In this document: positions 1 through 13,400 of the stretch, piece by piece
Numbering within the stretch: position 1 is the first letter of the stretch
Layout: each line of letters begins with the position of its first letter
Source: Aphelocoma coerulescens
Lineage: Eukaryota; Chordata; Aves; Passeriformes; Corvidae
Reading direction: 5' to 3'
Length of the DNA stretch: 64,000 nt
Assembly: GCF_041296385.1 (NCBI RefSeq)
Contig: NC_091017.1
Location: 77,987,055-78,051,054 of the forward strand
Notes under the pieces: model-generated
Databases searched by the model: none
Told to the model about the DNA's origin: nothing
What the model saw: the letters and a program-made list of their open reading frames with translations, nothing else
Made by a program: the position numbers and the translations under genes

Positions 1-1384
1 GAGCAGGTGTTGGGGACAGCAGACGTGTCACCGGCACGGCTCCGGGGGGGACACGTGGCAATCGCTGTCCCCAACTCCGGGATGTGGCAGTGCCTCGGCT
101 CTTCCCCGGACACGGAAAGTCAGGATCAGCCCCATCCCAATCCCGTGGCTGCTGTTGTTGGGGGGTCCCAGAGCATTCCTGGAGCACTCCCTGGGGCTCC
201 TGAGCTTCCAGACGGTGTCCCAGCGCAAACTGGTGGCACTGGGAGATGGGGTGGGTTTGTCTGGACACTGGCGAAGGGGAGATGGAGTTTTGCTCTTCCC
301 GGAGGAGCCTCCTCTGTTCCCAAATCTCTCCAACCATGGAGCCTCTGCTGTTCCCAAATCTCTCCAGAGCCTGGCTGGGGGTGGGTGCTGGTCATCCCTG
401 CTCCCATGGCCCCGATCCCAGCAGGATCCCGGCTGGATCAGCAATCCCAAATCGAGGTCTTGGGGCTGACAGTCCCTTCACCTCCCCGGTATCACCGCCT
501 GGACCTCACATCCCATTCCCAACACTTTACCCCATCCCAATCCCTTGGGAAAGTTGCTCCATTGGCTCCCCCAGCCCCTTCCCAGCTGCCCCCTTCCAGC
601 TGGAGCTGGTCCAGCTCTTTTGGCTCTTTTGCGGGTGGTGATTAATTAACGTTGGCTGCTAATTGGAGCCAGGTGCCCGGGGCAGTGTGGGTGGGACAGT
701 CTCGTGTCCCTGGTGTGGGGTGCGGGGGACTCTGGGGCTCATCCCATCCCGATTCTGGGATCTTCAGGGGTCCCTGGAGCTGGAATTCTGCTGCTGGAAG
801 GGACAGGGATCACTGGTGGCTCCAGGAGGAGGAAGAGGAGGAGGGAAAATCCGCTGTGCCATCCCTGAGGTCCCCCCTCCCCCAGATTTTGGGGTCACCA
901 CAGGCTCACACAGGAATTTCCAGGGTCTCCAGAAAACCGGGATGTTCTGGAATTCAGCCCGGGGTCTGAGCTGGACCCGGTTCCCCTCTCTGGGTCTCCA
1001 AGGATTTGAACCACAGACACTTCCTTTCCCTCTTTCCAAGTTTTCCCCCATTCCCTCTGAATCCAAACCTTCCAGCTGCTGGCCTGGAGCAGCTTCCCCA
1101 TCCCTGGAAGTGTTCCAGGCCATGTTGGAGCAACCTGGGATAGTGGAAGGTGTCCCTGCCCATGGATCATCTTTAGGGTCCTTCCCAACTCCAACCATCC
1201 CGCAATTCCATGATTTTATGATCTCCACATCTCCATGCCTGAAGTCCCCACGGTGACTCCGTCTCCTCCACCGCCACATCCACCCCGGATCCGTCTCCAT
1301 CGGGATGTCCCGGGTGGTCTCTCCTTGGGGAAGGGTCTTTGGGGGAGGTTGGGGTCACCTGGACTCACCCGTCCCTGTCCCCAG
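1..1384. other. HSPA12B: Left flank / HSPA12B intron 1; no coding exon found
   Basis: Unique GC-rich sequence plus one CR1 fragment. I looked for an exon ending in LYIG-like coding before a GT donor and did not find it. Confidence 0.5.
1085..1235 (+). mobile_element. CR1 LINE 3'-end fragment
   Basis: Contains the typical CR1 tail order: CTGGAAGTGTTCCAGGCC, CAACCTGGGATAGTGG, AGGTGTCCCTGCCCATGG, then TCCTTCCCAACTCCAACC and a TTTTATGATCTC end. Confidence 0.75.
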
Positions 1385-1485
1385 GTGCCAACAGCGAGCG
1401 GTGCCCAACGCCGTCCCCGCCCGGCTCCCCGGGGACACCCCATGACAGCTGCAGCATCGCCCCATTGACGCCTTCCCAGTCACCG
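1385..1485 (+). CDS. HSPA12B: HSPA12B exon 2 (first visible coding exon)
   Basis: Encodes the N-terminal linker with [12 protein letters not shown] and [10 protein letters not shown], matching the human N-terminus. It starts with the last two bases of a glycine codon after CCCCAG and ends in phase 0 at CACCG/GTAAGT. The preceding exon, expected to encode roughly 14 residues with the start methionine, was not found and probably lies left of the window. Confidence 0.85.
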
Positions 1486-4400
1486 GTAAGTGGGGGACCA
1501 GTAGGGCCATTGGGGGACCAGTAAGGTCGTTATGGGGTTCCCAGTAAGGCCAGTGTAGAATCCCCAGTAAGGTAGTTGTGGGGTCCCAGTAAGGCAGTTG
1601 TGGGGGTTCCCAGTAAGGCCAGTGTGGAATCCCCAGTAAGGCAGTTGTGGGGTCCCAGTAAGGCAGTTGTGGGGTCCCAGTAAGGCCATTGTGGGGTCCC
1701 AGTAAGGCAGTTGTGGGGTCCCAGTAAGGCAGTTGTGGGGTTCCCAGTAAGGCAGTTGTGGGGTTCCCAGTAAGGCCAGTGTAGAATCCCCAGTAAGGCA
1801 GTTGTGGGGTTCCCAGTAAGGCAGTTGTGGGGTCCCAGTAAGGCAGTTGTGGGGTTCCCAGTAAGGCCATTGTGGGGTCCTAGTAAGGCAGTTGTGGGGT
1901 TCCCAGTAAGGCCAGTGTAGAATCCTCAGTAAGGCAGTTGTGGGGTCCCAGTAAGGCAGTTGTGGGGTTCCCAGTAAGGCCAGTGTAGAATCCCCATTAA
2001 GGCAGTTGTGGGGTTCCAGTAAGGCCAATATGGTGTTCCTAATAAGACCACTATGGTGTTCCCAGTAAGGCCATTGTGGGGTCCCAGTAAGGCCATTGTG
2101 GGGTCCCCAGTAAGGCCACTGTGGGGTCCCAGTAACACCACTGTGAGGTCCCAGTAAAAAAGCTGTGGGATCTCCTGTAAGAGAGTTTTGGGGTCCCCAG
2201 TAAGGCCAGTGTGAAATCCCAACAAAACCCTGGGGGGTCCCACTAAGGCCCTTGTGGGGTTCCCAGTAAAGCAGTTGTGGGGTCCCAGTATGGCCGTTGT
2301 GCCATTCCCAGTAAGGCTGTTATGGGGTTCCCAATAAGACCATTGTGGGGTCCCAGTAAGGTCATTGTGGGGTCCCCAGTAAGGCAGTTGTGGGGTTCCC
2401 AGTAAGGCAGTTGTGGGGCTCCCAGTAAGGCCGTTGTGGGGCTCCCAGTAAGGCTATTGTGGGGTCCCAGTAAGGCCATTGTGGGGTCCCCAGTAAGGCC
2501 ACTGTGGGGTTCCCAGTAACACCACTGTGAGGTCCCAGTAAAAAAGCTGTGGGATCTCCTGTAAGAGAGTTTTGGGGTCCCCAGTAAGGCCAGTGTGAAA
2601 TCCCAACAAAACCCCAGGGGGTCCCAGTAAGGCCCTTGTGGGGTTCCCAGTAAAGCAGTTGTGGGGTCCCAGTATGGCCGTTGTGCCATTCCCAGTAAGG
2701 CTGTTATGGGGTTCCCAGTAAGACCACTGTGGGGTCCCAGTAAGGCCATTGTGGGGTCCCCAGTAAGGCAGTTGTGGGGTCCCAGTAAGGCTGTTGTGGG
2801 GCTCCCAGTAAGGCCATTGTGGGGTCCCAGTAAGGCCAGTGTAGAGTCCCCAGTAAGGCCACTGTGGGGTCCCAGTAACACCACTGTGAGGTCCCAGTAA
2901 AAAAGCTGTGGGATCTCCTGTAAGAGAGTTTTGGGGTCCCCAGTAAGGCCAGTGTGAAATCCCAACAAAACCCCGGGGGGTCCCAGTAAGGCCCTTGTGG
3001 GGTTCCCAGTAAAGCAGTTGTGGGGTCCCAGTATGGCCGTTGTGCCATTCCCAGTAAGGCTGTTATGGGGTTCCCAGTAAGACCACTGTGGGGTCCCAGT
3101 AAGGCCATTGTGGGGTTCCCAGTAAGGCAGTTGTGGGGTTCCCAGTAAGGCCGTTGTGGGGCTCCCGGTAAGGCCGTTGTGGGGTTCCCAGTAAGGCAGT
3201 TGTGGGGTCCCAGTAAGGCCGTTGTGGGGTCCCCAGTAAGGCCACTGTGGGGTCCCAGTAACACCACTGTGAGGTCCCAGTAAAAAAGCTGTGGGATCTC
3301 CTGTAAGAGAGTTTTGGGGTCCCCAGTAAGGCCAGTGTGAAATCCCAACAAAACCCCGGGGGGTCCCAGTAAGGCCCTTGTGGGGTTCCCAGTAAAGCAG
3401 TTGTGGGGTCCCAGTATGGCCGTTGTGCCATTCCCAGTAAGGCTGTTATGGGGTTCCCAATAAGACCACTGTGGGGTCCCGGTAAGGCCATTGTGGGGTT
3501 CCCAGTAAGGCAGTTGTGGGGTCCCCAGTAAGGCCACTGTGGGGTCCCAGTAACACCACTGTGAGGTCCCAGTAAAAAAGCTGTGGGATCTCCTGTAAGA
3601 GAGTTTTGGGGTCCCCAGTAAGGCCAGTGTGAAATCCCAACAAAACCCCGGGGGGTCCCAGTAAGGCCCTTGTGGGGTTCCCAGTAAAGCAGTTGTGGGG
3701 TCCCAGTATGGCCGTTGTGCCATTCCCAGTAAGGCTGTTATGGGGTTCCCAATAAGACCATTGTGGGGTCCCAGTAAGGTCATTGTGGGGTCCCCAGTAA
3801 GGCAGTTGTGGGGTTCCCAGTAAGGCTGTTGTGGGGCTCCCAGTAAGGCCATTGTGGGGTCCCTGTGGGGCTGTGGGGTCTGTCCCGCTGTCCTTGCCCC
3901 TCTGATCCTTCCCCAGTTGCTTCTCCCCCTCCCCTCCCAGTCCCACAGGATGGGTCAGCCTATCCCAGGACCTATATCCATGGGATTTTCAGGATGGAGG
4001 GGTTTTCCAGCTCCAGAACAACCCACTAGGATCAGTTGAACCCCCACAAAGCACCTGCCCTCATCGGGGGCACGTGGGAGGCCGCGTTCCGGAGCCGGAT
4101 CCTCCCTGGAGTTCCTTGTCCGTGCACATTCCTGCGCCAGCCGCCTCTTCCCTGCTGATCCCGGCGTTTTTCCCGGCCGGCTCGTGTCCGCACTTATCAA
4201 ATCTGGGGACATTAAAAGTTAACGAGGCTTTCAGCTTCCCGTGGTGACACGGGGACAGGGCCTTGTCACATCCTCACGGCTCCATCGGCACGGCGACAGC
4301 GCCGGAGGGAAGGGACAGGGACATGGGGCAGGGACAGGAAAAGTGTGGGAACAGCAGTGGGAACAGCAGTGGGAACGTCCCAAAACACCTGGGCCAGGGG

Positions 4401-7400
4401 GATTTTCAGCTGGGTGACCCTTGGGGACACCTGGGATGATGTCACCTGGTCCAAGATGGGGAGCAGGGAAGGTTTTGGTTTCAATGATCCTTGGGGACAC
4501 CTGGGACAATGTCCCTTGGAGTGAGACTGGACACAAGGAAGGTTTTCCACTCGGTGACCCTTGGGGACACCTGGGACAAGGTTAGATTGGACACAGGGAA
4601 GGTTTTCAGCTGGGTGACCTGTGGGGACACCTGGGACGAGGTCACCTGGTCCAAGATGGGGAGCAGGGAAGGTTTTGGGTTCAGTGACCCTTGGGGACAC
4701 CTGGGACAATGTCCCTTGGACTGAGACTGGACACAAGGACGGTTTTCCACTCGGTGGCCCTTGGGGTCATCTGGGACAATGTCCCTTGGAGTGACAGTGG
4801 ACACAGGGAAGGTTTTCGGCTGGGTGACCCTTGGGGACACCTGGGACAAGGTTAGATTGGACATGGGGAAGAGTTTTGGCTGGGTGACCCTTGGGGACAC
4901 CTGGGACGAGGTCACCTGGTCCAAGATGGGGAGCAGGGAAGGTTTTGGGTTCAGTGACCCTTGGGGACACCTGGGACAATGACCCTTGGAGTGAGATTGG
5001 ATACAGGGCAAGTTTTCGGTTCAGTGATCCTTGGGGACACCTGGGACAAGGTGAGATTGGACACAGGGAGAGTTTTTGATAGGGTGACCTGTGGGGACAC
5101 ATGGGACGAGGTCCCTTGGAGCAAGGCTGGACACCAGGAAGGTTTTGGGGGTTCTTGGCTCTGATTTTAGGGTTCAAGTGAGGAGGGCTCAGCACCACGA
5201 TCAAAACAGGACCCCCCCAACCATCCTGGATGCCCCAGTGGGCATCCATCCCTCTCCAGGGCTGCCCAAATCCTCGTGTCCCACGGGAACTGCCTTTAGG
5301 AACAACCGCAGTCACGCCGTGGAATAGGGGAGATCCTTTTCCCAATGAATTGGAGATGTGTAAGAAGAGGAATCACCCATCAGGGAATCACCGAGTTGGG
5401 TGAAAATCCTGGAAAAAATCCTGAAAATCCTGAGAGAATGAACCCCTTCCTGGGTTTTTTACCCCTTTTTCTGGAATGAGCCAGCCCCAGCTGAGTGCTT
5501 GATCCCATTCCTTGTGTTCCAGAACCCCTTCCTGGGTTTTTTACCCCTTTTTCTGGAATGAGCCAGCCCCAGCTGAGTGCTTGATCCCATTCCTTGTGTT
5601 CCAGCGGAGCGAGGCGCGTTCCCAGCAGACCCCGTCCTTCTCCGTGGTGGTGGCCATCGACTTCGGCACCACCTCCAGCGGTTACGCCTTCAGCTTCACC
5701 AGCGATCCTGAGGCCATCCACATGATGAGGTGAAGAGCTTCCAGAGGGCCTGGAGCTGCTCCTGGGGCTGGGAAAGGACTTTTATGGCCCCAAAATGATG
5801 GATGTTGGGTTGGTGGGAGATGATTCCTGGAAGCAATGGGTGGAATGTGTGGGATGAGGATACTCCCAGGGCTGGAGCCTCTCTGCTGTGGAATGTCCAG
5901 CCTGGGGACGGGAAGGACACAGAGAGCGCTCCGAGCCCCTGGCAGGGCCTAAAGGGGCTCCAGGAGAGCTGCAGAGGGACTGGGGCCAAGGGCTGGAGGG
6001 CCAGGAGGCAGGGAATGGCTTCCCAGTGGGAAAGGGGAGCTTGGGCTGGGATGTTGGGAAGGAATTGCTGGCTGAGAGGGTGGGGAGGGGCTGGGCTGGA
6101 ATTGCCAGAGCAGCTGGGGCTGCCCCTGGATCCCTGGCAGTGCCCAAGGCCAGGCTGGGATGAACTTGGATCCAGCTGGGACAGTGGGAGGTGCCCCTGC
6201 TCATGGCAGGGGGTGGCACTGGGTGGTCTTCAAGGTCCCTCCCAACCCAAACCAGTCTGGAATTCCATGAAATTCCTTGGAGGACAGAGCGGGGTCATCC
6301 CTCCTACTTTGTCCCCCTTTAAGGTCCTTCAGACCATGCCCATAGAAACAAATCAAACCTGACAGGACCCATTCCCTGGAAGTTCACCAGCTCTGGGTCC
6401 TCTTTGTAGGAAATGGGAAGGGGGGGACCCAGGCGTGGCCAACCAGAAGACCCCCACCAGCCTCCTGCTGACCCCGGAGGGGACATTCCACAGCTTCGGC
6501 TACACCGCCCGGGATTACTACCACGACCTGGACCCCGAGGAGGCCCGCGAGTGGTTCTACTTCGAGAAGTTTAAGATGAAGATCCACAGCACCAGTGTGA
6601 GTCCCTGCTCCCACCCCAACGTTCCTGATATTCCCAGGGGAATCCTGGCCAGGCTGAGAGTTGAAATGTTGGAAAAAACCCCGTTTTAGCCCATTTTAAG
6701 GGTGAATTTGGGGTTCTCCTGTCCGAGCTGCTCCAGGGTGAGTGGATGTGGCTGCACAAAGGTGCTTCAAGTGCCTGAACTCCAGCTCGGGCACAGAGGG
6801 ATGAACAGATTCCTGAGGTTTGGGGATGGATCCGGCCACCTCCCAGCCCCTTGTGTGATCCATCTGCTGTTCCCAGCAGGATCTGACCATGAAAACCGAG
6901 CTGGAAGCTGTCAATGGGAAGAAGATGCCGGCGCTGGAGGTGTTTGCCCATGCGCTGCGCTTCTTCAAGCAGCACGCGGTGCAGGTGGGGCCACCACCAT
7001 CCCTCCTCCTCCTTCCTAAATGGAATCGTTTGTAGGGTCCTTTCCATGTGAGGGTGGGGAGGCCCTGGAATGGAAATCCCAGAGTAGCTGTGGCTGCCCC
7101 TGGATCCCTGGAAGTGTCCAAGGCCAGGTTGGATGGGGCTTGGAGCCACCTGGGATAGTGGGAGGTGTCCCTGTGTGGGACTTGATGGGATTTAAGGTCC
7201 TTTCCCAACCCAACCCATTCTGTGATTCACCGGGAGCCCCCATGCTCCAGCCAGGACGTCACCTCCTGCTTGTCCCCTGGCAGGAGCTGAAGGACCAGTG
7301 CCCATCCCTGCCCGAGAACGATGCCATCCGCTGGGTCCTCACCGTGCCGGCCATCTGGAAGCAGCCGGCCAAGCAGTTCATGCGGGAAGCGGCCTACAAG

Positions 7401-10400
7401 GTGGGGGGGACTCCAGGGAGTGACCACATGGTGACCCTCAGAGGGGTTTTGGACTCTGGGGGTATCCCCATCCTTCCTCACGCTGAATTCCCAGTGCCAG
7501 AGGGCAGGGTTAGGTGGGATACTGGGAAGGAATTCCTCCCTGTGAAGGTGGGGAGGCGCTGGGCTGGAATTCCCAGAGAAGCTGCGGCTGCTCCATCCCT
7601 GGAAGTGTCCAAGGCTGGGTGGGATGGGGCTTGGATCCACCTGGGATAGTGGGAGGTGTCCCTGCCCACGTCAGGGCGTGGAATTGGATGGGATTTAAGA
7701 TCCGTCCCAACCAAAACCAACCAAAAGTTGTCGGTTGATTGGTTGGTTGGATAATTTGCCGGGTGGGTGGTTGAGCGGCTGATTGAGTGGTTGGGTCGTT
7801 GGTTGGGTGGGTTGTTGATTGAGTGGTTCAATGGTTGTGTGGTTGGTTTGGTGCTCAGGTCATTGATTGAGCGGTTGGGTGGTTGGGCTGTTGGTCAGGG
7901 TGTTGGTTGAGCGGTTGTTTGGTTGAGTGGTTGGGCTGTTGGTCAGGGTGTTGGTTGAGCGGTTGTTTGGTTGAGTGGTTGGGCTGTTGGTCAGGGTGTT
8001 GGTTGAGCGGTTGTTCGGTTGAGTGGTTGGGCTGTTGGTCGGGGTGTTGGTTGAGCGGTTGGTTGGTTGCTTGAGCTGGTGGGTCATTGGTTGGGTGGTT
8101 GATTGGGTGGGTGGTTGGGTCGTTGGTTGAGAGGTCGTTTTGCTGAGTGGTTGGTTGGTTGAGGGGTTGGTTGAGGGGTTGAATCATTGGGTGGGTGGTT
8201 GGTTGAGCAGTTGGGTCATTGGTTGGGTGATTGGTTTGGTGCTTGGGTGATTGGTTGAGCTGGTGGTTGGTTGAGTGGTTGGATGGTTGAGTGCTTAGGT
8301 GGTTGAGGAGTTAGTTGAGTGGTTGAATCATTGATTGGGTGGGTGGTTGGTTGAGCAGCTGGGTCATGGGCTAGGTGGTTGGTTTGGTGGTTGGTCATTG
8401 GTTGAGTGGTTGCTTGGGTGGGTGGGTGATTGGTTGAGTGGTTGGTTTGGTGTTCAGGTCAATGGTTGGTTGAGCGGTTGGGTGATTGAATGGTTGATTG
8501 ATTGGTTTGGTGGTTGGGTCATTGGTTGAGTGGTTGCTTGGGTGGGTGGGTGATTGATTGGGTGAGCGGTTGGTCGGTTGAGTGGTTGGTTTGGTGTTCA
8601 GGTCAATGATTGGATGAGCGGTTGGATGATTGAGCGGTTGATTGGTTGGGTGGTTGCTTAGGTGGTTGGTTTGGCACTCAGGTGGTTGGTTGAGCGGTTG
8701 GGTCTCGGGCTGGTTGGTTGGTTGGGTGGTTGAGCAGGGTTGAGTGACTGTGTGGTTGGTTGGGTGGTTGGTTTGGTGGTCAAGTCACTGGTTGGGTGGT
8801 TGGTTGGTTGAGTCGTTGGTTGGGTGGTTGGTTTGGTGGTCAGGTCATTGGTTGGGTGGTTGGTTTGGTGGTCAGGTCATTGGTTGGGTGGTTGGTTTGG
8901 TGGTCAGGTCATTGATTGGGTGGTTGGTTTGGTGGTCAGGTCATTGATTGGGTGGTTGGTTTGGTGGTCAGGTCATTGGTTGGGTGGTTGGTTTGGTGGT
9001 CGGTTTTGGTGGTCAGGTCATTGGTTGGGTGGTTGGTTTTGGTGGTCAGGTCATTGGTTGGGTGGTTGGTTTGGTGGTCAGGTCATTGGTTGGGTGGTTG
9101 TTTGGTTGAGTCGTTGGTTGGGGGGTTGGTGTGGTGGTCAGGTCATTGGTTGGGTGGTTGGTTTGGTGGTCAGGTCATTGGTTGGGTGGTTGTTTGGTTG
9201 AGTGGTTGGATGGGTTGGACTGGGTGCTTGGCTCATTGGTTGAGCTGTTGGCTCACAGGCTGGGTGGCTCATTGCTCGGTCGAGTTTTTGGGTGAACATT
9301 CGGATGTTTGGTGAGGGTTGGGTCCTCCAACATTCCGCAACTCCAGATCCGGGTGAGCACCAAGGGGATGTGGACACACTCTGGGAACCCCCAGTCCCCG
9401 TCCCCTCCCCGCCCTGTCACCGCGTGTCCCCACAGGCCGGGCTGGTGTCCCCGGAGGCCCCGGAGCAGCTGCTGATCGCGCTGGAGCCCGAGGCCGCCTC
9501 CATTTACTGCCGGAAGCTGCGGCTGCACCAACTGATCGAGCTGAGCTGCCGGCCCCCGGCCAGCGGGGCGGAGCCCCCCCACCCCATCGACTCCAGCTTC
9601 CGGCAGGGTGAGTGGTGCAGGAAATGGGGTCGGGACAGGGCCGGGGGCTGGAGGAGCAGGGAATGGGATCTGGCCCTGGGTTCCAGGTCTGGAGGGTCCA
9701 GCAGCTGCAACGGCTGGGGAAGTCCCGAGAGATGCCATTCCCAGAGATCCCCCCGTTCCCAGAGACCCCTGTTCTGAGAGACCCCATTCCAAGGCTCCCC
9801 CATTCCCAGAGACCCCCGTTCCCAGAGACCCCTGTTCCCAGAGACCCCATTCCAAGGCCCCCCCATTCCCAGAGAACCCCATTCCCAGAGGCCCCATTCC
9901 AAGGCCCCCCCCATTCTCAAAGACCCAATTCCAAGGCCCCTCCATTCCCAGAGACCCCATTCCCAGACACTCCATTCCCAGAGGTCCCCCATTCCCAGAG
10001 ACCCCATTCCCCCCACCCCAAATCCAGGGCATTTTCCCCAGCTTTCCCAGAAGTCCCCAAGCCGTGTCCCCCTCCTGCCACCTTGGCCACCACCCGGTGT
10101 CCCTGGGCCACCTCAGGGGACTGTCCCCCATCCATGGCATCCTGAGGCTTTCCTGGGACAGTCCCAGATTTCCCAGTTGGGACCAAGCCCTGGAATTGGG
10201 ATGTGCTGGTGGTGATCCCAGATGGAGATTCGGGGTTCCGTGGGATTTATGGGGTTGCTCGAGCTGATCCTGAGGATGAGGAATTATCCATGCACCAAAA
10301 ATATCCCGGGATAACCCCACCTTCTCTGATTCATCCCGGCCCTTCCGGGTGGCTTTGATGTCCTTGGGACGAGGGGAGCAGAGGAAACCCCACCCGGGCT

Positions 10401-13400
10401 TTGGGGTCTGGGGCGAAGGTGGCATCGCAGGTGGGCACAGGGTGATCCCATGGGATCCGGTGGGATCCTTTGGGATCTCAGCAGGGCAGTGGAAAAGCTG
10501 GATCAGCCCATCTGTGGTGGAGCTGGGCCATATGGGGGTCACCAGCGCTCCCAGTACAGCCCCAGTACAGCAGGAATGAGGCGGATCCCAGGGAATGGGG
10601 TGGATCCCATGGAAATAGCGAGGGGATCCTGACCCCACTGCTGACCTCTGGCTCTGTCCCTCAGCCCGGGAGCAGCTCCGGCGATCCCGGCACAGCCGGA
10701 CCTTCCTGGTGGAGTCAGGAGTGGGGGAGCTCTGGTCAGAGATGCAGGCAGGTAGGAGTGGGGGGAACACGGGTGGGGGGGTCCCCGCTGGAGATTCCCA
10801 GATCCCATCACTTCCCAGATTCCAGAGACTTCCCGGATTCCGGGGACTTTCTGGATCCCGGGGTCCCCCTGGATGAGTGGCTGAGGGGCTGAGGGTGCCC
10901 TTGCCATGGGGGGGTCACACGGGTGGGGCCAGTCCCTTGACCCCACAGAAGGGGCGGGATCTCCCTGCCACCATCCCATCCCTTCATCCCTCTGCCCCAA
11001 CAAATTCCAGCTGGTTTTTTTTTGGGTGGGGAAACCACCCCCAACCCCTCGATATTTGGGTTAAAACTTCAGTTTTCCTGAGGGAATCTCAAGCCTGTGT
11101 CCCGGTGGCTGCTCCCAGCCCTCGGGCGGGTGTCGCGGGGGGTCACTCAGGACCGCCACCCTGTCGCTGTCCCCTCCCGCAGGTGACAGGTACATCGTGG
11201 CCGATTGCGGCGGGGGGACCGTGGATCTGACCGTGCACCAGATCGAGAAGCCGCAGGGGACTCTGAAGGAGCTCTACAAAGCTTCGGGTGGGCTCCGGAT
11301 CCCCATCCATCCTTTTTTTCCCCCGCTCTGGGATCCCCCTGGACCCCAAAACCGGGCTGGAGCCCCACCCCCCCCCCCCCGCCCCATAAAAGGGTCGTGG
11401 GTGGGGATGTGGCTCCACCTGGTGGCGGCGGGGGGGAAGTGCAGGGGGAGCGGGGGGACAGAGAGGGGACAGAGAGGGGACAGAGAGGGGACAGAGGGAC
11501 AGGGGGGTGGATTGGGGAGACAAAGCGGGACGGGGGTGGATTTAAGGGGGACAAGAAGGGACGGGGGGGATGGGTTGGGGGTGGTGGGTGAGGGGGGACA
11601 GAGGGATGGGGTTGGGGTGGAGGAGACAAGGGAGTGTGGGGGAGCTGGGGACGTGGGTGCCACGGGGATGTGGGGATGGGGCACATGGGGACGTGGTGAT
11701 AGGGGTGCCAAGGGGATATGTGGGGAGCTGAGGACATCGGGATGGGGGGGGACACGGGGATGTGGTGGTGGGGGACATGGGGACACAGGGATTTGGGGTT
11801 GTGGGAATGTGGGGGACATGGGGACACAGGGATTTGGGGTTATGGGAATGTGGGGAACATGCGGTTGGGGTGCCATGGGGACAAGGGGGATATGGGGGAC
11901 ATGGTGATGGGGGACATAGGAGACACGGGGATATGGGGGTGTGGGTGCCACAGGGACATGGAGCCACAGGGAGATGATGGTGGGGACATGGGGACACAGG
12001 AGTTTGGGGTCATGGGAATATGGGGGACATGGGGATGGAGGGATGTGGGGTTGGGGTGCCATGGGGATATGGGGGATATGGGGGATATGGGGGATATGGG
12101 GGACATGGGGGACATGGTGATGAGGGACATGAGGACATAGGGATGGGGGACATGGGGACCACAAGGACACAGGGATGGGAGACACGGGGACACGGGAATA
12201 TGGAGGACATAGGGACATGGGAGACCGTGGTGATGGGGGACATAGCGGCCACGGCGACATGGCTACCACGGGGCCACCTCCTGACCCCACCCTCATCCCT
12301 CAGGAGGTCCCTACGGGGCCGTGGGCGTGGACCTGGCCTTCGAGAAGCTGCTGTGCCACATCTTCGGGGACGATTTCATCGCCACCTTCAAGGCCAAGCG
12401 TCCGGCGGCCTGGGTGGACCTGACCATCGCCTTCGAGGCGCGGAAGCGCGCGGCCGCCCCGAGCCGCTCCAGCCCCCTCAACATCTCCCTGCCCTTCTCC
12501 TTCATCGACTTCTACCGCAAACACCGCGGCCACAACGTCGAGACCGCGCTCCGCAAGAGCAAGTGAGGGGTGACGCAGCTTGGGGACATCTCGGGAGCGC
12601 GGGGACATCTCGGGAGGGACGTTGGGCCATGGGGAGAGGGCAAGAGAAGGGCAGTGGTGGGACAGGGGTGGTGGGGTGGGTGGGAGAGGACAGGGAAGGA
12701 GCAGGCGGGAGTCGCCAGTGACGCCTGGGTCCCCTGTCCATCCCCAGTGTCAACCTGGTGAAGTGGTCGTCCCAAGGGATGCTGCGGATGTCCCCCGAGG
12801 CCATGAACGAGCTGTTCCAGCCAACCATCACCCACATCATCCAGCACATCGGTGCGGCCTGCGGGACACCTCCGTCCCTGGGGGACACCCCCATCCCTGT
12901 CCCTGGGATCGCCCCCTGTCCCTGGGATCATTCCCTGTCCCTGGGATCACCCCCTCTTCCTGGGATCGCCCCCTGTCCCTGGGATCCTTCCCTGTCCCTG
13001 GGATCGCCCCCTGCCCCTGGGATCACTCCCCATCCCTGGGACCTTCCCTGTTACTGGGAGCCCCCAGTTCCTGGGATCTCACCCATCCCTGGGACCCCTT
13101 CCATCTCTGGGACCTTCCCTGGCCCTGGGACCCCGCTCCCTCCCTGGAACTGTCTGTGTCCCTGGAACCCCCTTTGTCCCTGGGATCATCCCTGTCCCTA
13201 TGAGCCCCCCATCCTGGGGACCCATCCATCCCTGGTACACCCCCTCATTCCTGAGAGTCCCTTCATCCCTGGAATCCTTCCTGTCCCTGGGATCATCCCT
13301 GTCCCTATGAGCCCCCCATCCTTGGGACCATCCCTGTGCCTGAGGGATCCCCCCCATCCCTGGGACCCCCCACATCCCTGGAACACTCCTTGTCCCTGGA

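Noticed and set aside
7725..9275. CRISPR-like direct repeats with spacers
   Set aside because: The DNA is vertebrate, the intervals are themselves repetitive, and no cas gene exists; it is an intronic minisatellite.
11390..11600. Plus-strand frame continuing the HSPA12B exon 9 into the intron
   Set aside because: It extends past a good donor at 11288 into array sequence; the phase-correct junction to 12304 restores the family sequence.
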